Positions 15,705-20,457 of a DNA stretch of 20,457 nt are shown one piece after another (within the stretch, counting starts at the first letter, position 1; each line of letters opens with the position of its first letter). The DNA comes from Bacillota bacterium. Its GTDB lineage: Bacteria > Bacillota > Clostridia > Oscillospirales > Acutalibacteraceae. The DNA lies in NCBI GenBank assembly GCA_023391275.1, contig JAEWBE010000066.1:1-20457 (forward strand). Reading direction: 5' to 3'. The notes beneath the pieces are model-generated. The model had not been told where the DNA came from. It saw only the letters and a list, made by a program, of their open reading frames with translations, and ran no database searches. The position numbers were made by a program, and so were the translations under genes.

Positions 15705-16577
15705 ATGACTTTACGACATTACAGAATATTTGTAGCCGTGTGCGACACCATGAATATGACTTCAGCAGCTGAAACGCTTTTCATGTCGCAGTCCGCGGTC
15801 AGCCAGGCAATTGCTGAACTGGAAAATCACTATGGCGTTCGGCTCTTTGAACGCTTGTCGCGAAAACTGTACCTGACGCAGGCCGGCCAAAAGTTATTAG
15901 GTTATGCGCGCCACATGATACGTATGAACACGGAAGTGGAAAATGACATGAAAACGCTGCACCAAAACGGAACTGTCCGTATTGGTGCAAGCGTTACGGT
16001 TGGTGCTCACGTATTACCGGGACTTGTTTCGAATTTTAAGAAAACAAATCCGCTGACAAATGTTGAAGTAATTGAAGATAATACCGCAAAAATAGAAGCT
16101 CTGATTCTTCAGGATAAAATTGACCTTGGTCTGGTGGAAGGTGAAACTACTTCTCCGGATGTGCTCAGCCGTGCGTTTATGGATGATGAACTGGTGTTGA
16201 TTTGCGGAATTGGCCATCGGTTTGCAAATCATTCTGTAATTGAACCGCATGAACTGGAACGAGAAGAATTTATCATCCGCGAAGAAGGCAGCGGAACCCG
16301 TAAAACATTTGAGGATACGATGGCCGCCAATCACTTAAGCTGGAAAGTCATTTGGACATGCAACAACGCTGACACAATAAAAATGGCTGTCGCCAAGGGA
16401 TTGGGCGTTTCTGTAATTTCAAAACGCGCTGTTGCAAATGAAGTAGCCTCTGGATTGCTTTGTCAGAAAGCAATTCAGGGGATTCAGTTTAAAAGACAGT
16501 TTAAAGTGATTTATCACAAAAATAAATATTTATCAGAGTCAATGAAACAGTTTATACTTCTTTTGCCCAGCCGTTGA
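15705..16577 (+). CDS. LysR-family transcriptional regulator (YeiE/CysL-like)
   Basis: A 290-aa LysR-type regulator. The N-terminal winged helix (LRHYRIFVAVCDTMNMTSAA, then SQSAVSQAIAELE) is followed by the linker helix and the two-lobed effector-binding domain from about residue 90 (VRIGASVTVGAHVLPGLV, DLGLVEGE, REEGSGTRKTFE, AKGLGVSVIS). The REEGSGT motif is common in the CysL/YeiE branch. The start at 15705 has only a weak AGGTAG upstream, consistent with low-level expression. It is divergent from the YeiH-family gene, which it probably controls together with itself. Confidence 0.92.
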   Translation: MTLRHYRIFVAVCDTMNMTSAAETLFMSQSAVSQAIAELENHYGVRLFERLSRKLYLTQAGQKLLGYARHMIRMNTEVENDMKTLHQNGTVRIGASVTVGAHVLPGLVSNFKKTNPLTNVEVIEDNTAKIEALILQDKIDLGLVEGETTSPDVLSRAFMDDELVLICGIGHRFANHSVIEPHELEREEFIIREEGSGTRKTFEDTMAANHLSWKVIWTCNNADTIKMAVAKGLGVSVISKRAVANEVASGLLCQKAIQGIQFKRQFKVIYHKNKYLSESMKQFILLLPSR

Positions 16578-16662
16578 TTGATAATGACGTTCCGTCAAAT
16601 ATAATATAAATTCCACATACCATGACTTTGATGCTGCCACAGCATTAAAAGCCCCGCCGATG
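16578..16662. other. Convergent intergenic region with two small inverted repeats
   Basis: TGACG-TTC-CGTCA (16585-16597) and ATGCTG-CCA-CAGCAT (16631-16645) are short stems. Neither is followed by a T-run, so a terminator is not clearly shown for either flanking gene. Confidence 0.35.
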
Positions 16663-16896
16663 TCAGGATTCTTCGACAATGAAATCCTTCAGTTTATTTA
16701 ATATGCTCCTGTCGTCGGAGTGTATATTCAATTGAATCGGTTCCTTCAAATCCATACTGAAAATCCCCATGATAGACTTCGCGTCAAGAATATGGACTCC
16801 TTCAATGAGCTCGCATTCCACACTCTCTTTGGAGATAATGGAAGAGAATTGTTTTACTTTTTCAACACTATTAATCAGTATTTTTATAGTAATCAT
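16663..16896 (-). CDS. HPr-like (Crh-like) regulatory protein lacking the phosphorylatable histidine
   Basis: A 77-aa protein with the length and pattern of HPr. The block DAKSIMGIFSMDLKEPIQL (residues 38-56) matches the HPr region around regulatory Ser46 (KSIMGVMSL), here Ser41. The N-terminal active-site motif (GxHARPA) is absent: residues 8-17 read INSVEKVKQF and contain no histidine, and the only histidines are at 35 and 59. It therefore cannot carry PTS phosphate like HPr. It resembles Crh, the Bacillus HPr paralogue that lacks His15 and acts only through Ser46. It follows mgsA by 19 bases with no strong ribosome site, so translation may be coupled. In B. subtilis Crh is reported to bind and inhibit MgsA. 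The link here is inferred from that and from adjacency. Confidence 0.8.
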   Translation of the reverse strand: MITIKILINSVEKVKQFSSIISKESVECELIEGVHILDAKSIMGIFSMDLKEPIQLNIHSDDRSILNKLKDFIVEES

Positions 16897-16915
16897 AAAT
16901 ATTAACCATGCTTTC

Positions 16916-17401
16916 TCATTTCATTAATTGATTTCTATCGTTTACCCGATCAATAACTTTCTGCTTAAAATTGATTACTTTGTGTTCATACTGCTGATTC
17001 ATTAATGTGGAATGAATCATAAAATCGGCTGTTGCTTTATTGTTTGCAATTGGAATATCATAAACCTGCGCAATTCTTAATAAGGCTTTTACATCCGGGT
17101 CATGCGGCTGCGCTTCCAACGGGTCGGAAAAAAATATTACAAAATTGATATTGCCTTCTACAATTTTAGCACCGATCTGCTGATCTCCGCCCAGAGGGCC
17201 GCTGTTGTAGCCCTTTACCGGAAGCCCGGTCTTTTCCGCGACCAGTCTCGCCGTCGTTCCGGTCCCGCATAGGAAATGATTCTTCAGAATATCCTGATTT
17301 TCCGCACACCATTCGATTAATTCCTGCTTTTTCCCATCGTGAGCAATTAAAGCGATCGTCTTCTGTTTTTCGATTGTAAATGTGATAAATTCGTCGTTCA
17401 T
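16916..17401 (-). CDS. mgsA: Methylglyoxal synthase
   Basis: Converts dihydroxyacetone phosphate to methylglyoxal and phosphate, a bypass that relieves sugar-phosphate overload. From the ATG at 17401 the protein has 161 residues. The family residues line up with E. coli MgsA at a constant offset of two: H21 in IALIAHD, the catalytic D73 in GPLGGDQQIGA, and H100 in DPLEAQPHDPDVKALLR. The C-terminal IPIANNKATADFMI also fits. An in-frame ATG at 17419 would add six residues; neither start has a strong ribosome site, so the choice is uncertain. It is transcribed with the HPr-like gene. A consensus promoter lies at 17541-17569, and a cre-like site with an inverted repeat lies in its leader, suggesting carbon catabolite control. 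Confidence 0.93.
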   Translation of the reverse strand: MNDEFITFTIEKQKTIALIAHDGKKQELIEWCAENQDILKNHFLCGTGTTARLVAEKTGLPVKGYNSGPLGGDQQIGAKIVEGNINFVIFFSDPLEAQPHDPDVKALLRIAQVYDIPIANNKATADFMIHSTLMNQQYEHKVINFKQKVIDRVNDRNQLMK

Positions 17402-17461
17402 AATTTTTACCCAACCCATCTCAATTTCTATAATTTCAAAAGTGATTTCAACTGCAAAACC

Positions 17462-17489
17462 AATGAAAACATATTACAACGTTTTCATT
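17462..17489 (-). promoter_or_regulatory. Inverted repeat with cre-like sequence in the mgsA leader
   Basis: AATGAAAAC (17462-17470) and GTTTTCATT (17481-17489) are perfect 9-bp arms around 10 bases. Within it, on the minus strand, TGAAAACGTTGTAA (17487-17474) matches the cre consensus TGWAANCGNTNWCA at 13 of 14 positions. It lies about 50 bases downstream of the predicted transcription start, where CcpA could act as a roadblock. Confidence 0.45.
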
Positions 17490-17540
17490 ACACCTTTGCC
17501 GATAGACTTTAACATCAGCATATCATAAAGTCATTTGAAA

Positions 17541-17569
17541 ATTATACCAAATTACCGTAAAAAGTTCAA
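17541..17569 (-). promoter_or_regulatory. Promoter of mgsA and the HPr-like gene
   Basis: On the minus strand TTGAAC (17564-17569), a 17-base spacer and a perfect TATAAT (17541-17546). The leader would be about 115-130 bases. Confidence 0.65.
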
Positions 17570-17632
17570 GCTTGTGGTATCCGATGGTAAAATCAGAATT
17601 TTTCTTATGCCTTTAAGGGGGCATTTACCCGT

Positions 17633-17679
17633 AAAAACAGAAATACCGTTTAGCGAAGATTCCTCAACGCCAAACGGTA
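17633..17679 (-). terminator. Intrinsic terminator of tRNA-Leu
   Basis: On the minus strand TACCGTTTGGCG (17679-17668) pairs with CGCTAAACGGTA (17655-17644), with a G-T wobble, followed within 6 bases by a run of T (17637-17633). It lies 10 bp beyond the tRNA 3' end. Confidence 0.85.
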
Positions 17680-17689
17680 CTCATATTAT

Positions 17690-17776
17690 TGGTGCTGGTG
17701 ATCGGACTTGAACCGATACGATGTTGCCACCGAGGGATTTTAAGTCCCTTGCGTCTGCCGATTCCGCCACACCAGC
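17690..17776 (-). tRNA. tRNA-Leu (anticodon UAA)
   Basis: An 87-base class II tRNA on the minus strand. The acceptor arms are GCTGGTG (5') and CACCAGC (3'), followed by discriminator A and an encoded CCA. The anticodon stem-loop GGGACTTAAAATCCC gives anticodon TAA. The long variable arm and the GGTTCAAGTCC T-arm are present. Class II shape and anticodon both say leucine. Confidence 0.97.
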
Positions 17777-17792
17777 AAATTCAACATTTGCT

Positions 17793-17821
17793 ATTATAGC
17801 ATAGCGCGCCGGCAAAATCAA
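17793..17821 (-). promoter_or_regulatory. Promoter of tRNA-Leu
   Basis: On the minus strand TTGATT (17816-17821), 17 bases and TATAAT (17793-17798), with a GC-rich stretch in the spacer. The -10 box ends 17 bases before the tRNA 5' end. Confidence 0.65.
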
Positions 17822-17842
17822 ATGAAATTTTATAACTTCGCA

Positions 17843-18883
17843 CTATTTTATTTCAATTTGATTTTTGCTGTGATATTCTTTGGTTGCGCTGTCGCGGACA
17901 ACCTCCGATTGATTCTTTCGCAGCAGCATGGTAATCGGATAAACATCCACCCAGATTTCATTGTTGCTTTCCTTCTGGCTCTCGTCAAATACCAGCTGAA
18001 GGCCAAAATGGAGATGGCTGAGCCGGATATTATTGACATTTTCCGTAGTACTGTATCCCGTATGACCAACATAACCAATTACGTCGCCGGCAGTGACGGT
18101 TTGCCCCACTTCCAGTCCCTCGGCGTAAGGCCGGTTCTGCCGCAAATGAGCATAATAATAATAACGGTGTTTGTCAAAACTGCGGATTCCAATGCGCCAG
18201 CCGCCATACTGGTTCCAGCCGAGCGCTTCCACTACGCCGGATTCCACCGCAATAACCGGCGTACCGGTGGCGGCAATCAAGTCGTGACCCAGATGCGGCC
18301 GGGTATAGCCGTAGGTGCGCCGTGTACCGAAATCATCGTAATCTTCATAAGGAAACGTTTTGGCGATTGGAGAAAAACCCATCAGTCCGTATTTTTCTTC
18401 CCCGTTAACCTTGTAGCTGCCCACAAGTCCGCCCAATACCGCCGTATAGGCTTCATTGTAATAGGAATAATACTTCATTCCCGCAGTAATTTCCCCCATC
18501 GTCTGCGACTGCAGCTTGGTAACCAATGCATCCATGTCATTGCTCTTATAATTGGCAAAATTCCCGCCGTATTTTGCACCCAAATACGCAAGAAGCTGAA
18601 TCCAACTGATATTCCCGCCGTGCTCATGGGAGTCCACATCAATTTTGAGCGCTTTCTGCAGAGCAAGGTACGGCACATTGAATTCAACCCACTTGATATA
18701 ATCGCTTTTTTCCGCTTCCGTCTGCACCGAAGCGGGATGCTCATAATTCCAGGAAACAGCAACACCCGCAGCTATTATGGCAGCCGCAAGCAAAAAAGCA
18801 AATACACGTTTCATTTTCGTAATATGGTAAGCCAAGCGATCACCCACAGTTCCGTATATAAAATAAGGTGTCCTGAATCGCAT
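17843..18883 (-). CDS. M23-family metallopeptidase (LytM-type) with an N-terminal membrane anchor
   Basis: A 346-aa exported cell-wall peptidase. A hydrophobic segment (FAFLLAAAIIAAGVAV, about residues 26-41) anchors it, leaving the rest outside. A middle region (about residues 50-175, rich in Tyr/Asn, including YIKWVEFNVPYLALQKALK) is of no type I can name. The C-terminal LytM zinc domain shows HLGHDLIAATGTPVIAVESG with the first ligands, YYYAHL, and the final HLHFGLQL. The full zinc set (HxxxD, HxH) is present, so it should be an active peptidoglycan endopeptidase. The frame is open to a GTG at 18913, but neither that nor the ATG at 18883 has a good ribosome site; I chose the ATG because MRFRTPYFIYG looks like the start of clostridial homologues. 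No catalytic residue is missing. Confidence 0.85.
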   Translation of the reverse strand: MRFRTPYFIYGTVGDRLAYHITKMKRVFAFLLAAAIIAAGVAVSWNYEHPASVQTEAEKSDYIKWVEFNVPYLALQKALKIDVDSHEHGGNISWIQLLAYLGAKYGGNFANYKSNDMDALVTKLQSQTMGEITAGMKYYSYYNEAYTAVLGGLVGSYKVNGEEKYGLMGFSPIAKTFPYEDYDDFGTRRTYGYTRPHLGHDLIAATGTPVIAVESGVVEALGWNQYGGWRIGIRSFDKHRYYYYAHLRQNRPYAEGLEVGQTVTAGDVIGYVGHTGYSTTENVNNIRLSHLHFGLQLVFDESQKESNNEIWVDVYPITMLLRKNQSEVVRDSATKEYHSKNQIEIK

Positions 18884-18970
18884 AAAGGCAGTGCGGCCGC
18901 AGGCAAAAAGCACCCGCTTTCGCTGTCTCCATATTACTATGATGAAAGATGAGAAAATATAGCTTATTTT

Positions 18971-19150
18971 TTAAAGATCATCGGCATCCTGCGTTGGAAT
19001 TTCACCATCCCGCGACGTACCGGTATAACTCCCCATTACATCCGCCGGGATATCGCTCTGATTTATGCTGCGCAGAGTAGCTGCCATAATTCTGATCTCG
19101 TCATCTATTTCTTTTTGGCTTTTGGGCGGGTCTGGCCTAAGCTGAAACAT
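18971..19150 (-). CDS. Small acidic protein of unknown function
   Basis: A 59-aa protein starting MFQLRPDPPKSQKEIDDEIR and ending GEIPTQDADDL. It is hydrophilic, acidic, without signal peptide or membrane segment. The start at 19150 is set by GAGGTGA, about 6 bases upstream; the in-frame ATG at 19183 has none. The tail (GSYTG, then PTQDADDL) resembles tails I associate with short clostridial hypothetical proteins, but I cannot name a family. It sits between the M23 peptidase and the sugar transferase, all on the minus strand. Its ribosome site lies in a hairpin (19157-19189). Confidence 0.7.
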   Translation of the reverse strand: MFQLRPDPPKSQKEIDDEIRIMAATLRSINQSDIPADVMGSYTGTSRDGEIPTQDADDL

Positions 19151-19156
19151 AAAAAT

Positions 19157-19189
19157 CACCTCATGTCTATTATTGTCAGACACAAGGTG
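19157..19189 (-). repeat. Hairpin sequestering the ribosome site of the small protein gene
   Basis: CACCTCATGTCT (19157-19168) and AGACACAAGGTG (19178-19189) pair at 10 of 12 positions around a 9-base loop. In the minus-strand RNA the 3' arm contains the AGGTG ribosome site. A separate 7-bp inverted repeat (CAAATCA-TGA-TGATTTG, 19198-19214) lies just upstream in the transcript. Confidence 0.5.
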
Positions 19190-19249
19190 AAATATGACAA
19201 ATCATGATGATTTGCCCGAAAAAATTTCTTCTGTTTTTCTTAAAAAATT

Positions 19250-19954
19250 CTACCCATTTGAACCGTTTTGCGGAAGGAACACGGCTGCTACGGTTTGGAA
19301 CATGATTTTAATATCATTCCACACACTGATTTTTTTAATATAATCAAGATTCAGCGCCATTTTCGGCGGAAGAATTTGTTCCACATAAATCCGTTCCGGG
19401 TCGCCACCGGAATTCAGCAGCTTGTCCTCATCCTTAAAGGCAATGCTGGAGGTCGCCGTGATTCCGGGGCAAACCAACAAGGTCGCCATATACTCGGGAG
19501 TATATACGTCCACATACTTGCGAACCTCCGGCCTTGGGCCAACCATGCTCATGCTGCCCCCAAGCACGTTGAGGAGCTGGGAAAATTCATCCAAACGAAG
19601 CTTGCGGATCAGCCGGCCAACACGGGTAACACGGGGATCATCCCCAACAGTAAGCGGAGGGCCGACACGGTCCGCATTTTGCACCATGGTACGGAATTTA
19701 AAAATCTTAAAATCCCGGTTATAGCGGCCCACACGAACCTGACGATAGAACACGGGGCCCTTGGAGTCAAGCTTAATTGCAAGCGCCAAAAGCAGCAAAA
19801 GCGGTGAAAGCACCGCCAGAATAAGAAAAGAAACCACCAGATCAAACACCCGCTTTGCGGCAAGGGAAAGCCGCCGCTTTTCGAGCATTTCCCAATAAGG
19901 TTGGATCGATTCATTTTTCATACTGTCGGGAAGTTTCTGATAAGTCACTGGCAT
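19250..19954 (-). CDS. Bacterial sugar transferase (PglC/WcaJ-type phosphoglycosyl transferase)
   Basis: A 234-aa membrane enzyme that transfers a sugar phosphate from a nucleotide sugar to undecaprenyl phosphate, the first step of capsule, exopolysaccharide or cell-wall glycan assembly. The N-terminal hydrophobic re-entrant helix is residues 36-60 (FDLVVSFLILAVLSPLLLLL). Family blocks follow: GPVFYRQVRVGRYNRDFKIF, KFRTM, and the catalytic Asp-Glu pair D122-E123 in LRLDEFSQLLNVLGG, then MSMVGPRPE and PGITATSS. It is the short, monotopic form without the extra N-terminal membrane domain of WcaJ. The ATG at 19954 has GGAGT only about three bases upstream. No other glycan genes are adjacent in the window. 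Specificity cannot be told. Confidence 0.92.
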   Translation of the reverse strand: MPVTYQKLPDSMKNESIQPYWEMLEKRRLSLAAKRVFDLVVSFLILAVLSPLLLLLALAIKLDSKGPVFYRQVRVGRYNRDFKIFKFRTMVQNADRVGPPLTVGDDPRVTRVGRLIRKLRLDEFSQLLNVLGGSMSMVGPRPEVRKYVDVYTPEYMATLLVCPGITATSSIAFKDEDKLLNSGGDPERIYVEQILPPKMALNLDYIKKISVWNDIKIMFQTVAAVFLPQNGSNG

Positions 19955-19992
19955 TTACTCCATTCGGGTTATAATTCCATTTTATTTTGAAC

Positions 19993-20022
19993 ATTATAAC
20001 ACAAGTTTGCCCACAAGAACAA
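19993..20022 (-). promoter_or_regulatory. Probable promoter of the sugar transferase gene
   Basis: On the minus strand a perfect TATAAT (19993-19998) with TTGTTC (20017-20022) 18 bases upstream. The -35 is weak. Confidence 0.5.
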
Positions 20023-20048
20023 ATTTTTCTGATATCCTATCCAATATA

Positions 20049-20078
20049 TTTACAATTAGCAGAATAAAATGCTATACT
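20049..20078 (+). promoter_or_regulatory. Probable promoter of the ROK glucokinase gene
   Basis: TTTACA (20049-20054), an 18-base spacer and TATACT (20073-20078). Each box is one mismatch from consensus. It lies about 45 bases before the start codon. Confidence 0.5.
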
Positions 20079-20123
20079 GATACAAATTGTTGATTCGATA
20101 TCACAAACAAGGGGGACCAAATA

Positions 20124-20457
20124 ATGTATTATCTTGGAATTGATCTCGGCGGGACCAACATCGCCGCCGGAGTAGTAGATGAAAACTGCCAGATTCTTGC
20201 AAAGGCGAAAAGAAGAACCAGGGTGCCCTGCGCTCCGGAAGATTTGTGCGAACAGCTTGCAGTCACCGCTCTTGAGGCACTGGAAAATGCAAAAATAACA
20301 ATTGACGATATTCCCTGGGTCGGCGTCGGCACTCCGGGTACCGTAAACCGTGAAACCGGAGTGGTAGAGTTTGCCAATAATCTGTATTTGAATAATTATC
20401 CGCTGGCCGAGCTGCTTGGGGCAAGACTGATCAAAAAAATAGTTGTTGAAAACGACG
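20124..20457 (+). CDS. ROK-family glucokinase (partial)
   Basis: The N-terminal 111 codons of an ROK-family sugar kinase, cut by the right edge. The phosphate-binding DLGGTNIAAGVVD motif is at residues 7-19, and VGVGTPGTVNRETG, typical of glucokinases in this family, follows near residue 72, with FANNLYLNNYPL after it. GGGGGA sits about 9 bases before the ATG. Glucose is the usual substrate, giving glucose 6-phosphate, but other ROK sugars (mannose, N-acetyl sugars) are possible. It is divergent from the sugar transferase gene. Confidence 0.88.
   Translation, partial: MYYLGIDLGGTNIAAGVVDENCQILAKAKRRTRVPCAPEDLCEQLAVTALEALENAKITIDDIPWVGVGTPGTVNRETGVVEFANNLYLNNYPLAELLGARLIKKIVVEND

Noticed and set aside
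16631..16645. Short stem ATGCTG-CCA-CAGCAT as a terminator for the lysR or HPr-like gene
   Set aside because: Six base pairs and no T-run on either strand.
17690..17776. tRNA-Leu as an integration (att) site of a mobile element
   Set aside because: No integrase and no duplicated tRNA 3' end were found in the window.
17822..18952. A 376-codon plus-strand open frame
   Set aside because: It is antisense to the M23 peptidase gene, whose zinc motifs are unmistakable, and its translation has no recognisable domain.

Overview
The window looks like a chromosomal segment of a low-to-mid GC Bacillota, most likely a clostridium of the Oscillospirales/Ruminococcaceae type. This rests on strong AGGAGG-type ribosome sites, TTGACA/TATAAT promoters, a CCA-encoding tRNA-Leu, an HPr/Crh-like protein and clostridial-looking protein families. 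The assignment is an inference from gene style only. No phage, plasmid, CRISPR or rRNA genes were seen.

Region 1 (1-5300, minus strand) is a polyol/sugar catabolic locus. It holds a GntR/UTRA regulator, an FGGY (xylulokinase-like) kinase, a galactitol-1-phosphate-dehydrogenase-like enzyme cut by the left edge, and a sorbitol-dehydrogenase-like zinc enzyme. The last sits directly behind the decayed remains of a further zinc dehydrogenase. Region 2 (5300-10140, plus strand) is transcribed away from it. It holds a shikimate-dehydrogenase-like oxidoreductase, a cupin-type glucose-6-phosphate isomerase, a HAD phosphatase/phosphoglucomutase-like protein and a LacI-family regulator with its own consensus promoter and operator. 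A decayed IS200/IS605 element lies between the isomerase and HAD genes. A 14-bp motif at the start of region 2 recurs in the gntR promoter, so the two halves may share control. No transporter gene is visible for either half.

Region 3 (10250-14460, minus strand) is a MarR regulator with a heterodimeric ABC exporter (one degenerate and one consensus ATPase), with a promoter, a perfect 12+12 bp operator and a terminator. Region 4 (14500-16580) is a YeiH-family membrane protein divergent from a LysR regulator. Region 5 (16660-17570, minus strand) is methylglyoxal synthase followed by a small HPr-like protein that lacks the phosphorylatable histidine but keeps the regulatory serine motif. In Bacillus subtilis the similar protein Crh inhibits MgsA, so this two-gene unit may encode an enzyme and its inhibitor together. 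It is the most interesting item in the window.

Region 6 (17630-20457) holds tRNA-Leu(UAA), an M23 peptidase, a small acidic protein of unknown function whose ribosome site is buried in a hairpin, a monotopic sugar-phosphate transferase, and the start of a divergent ROK glucokinase cut by the right edge.
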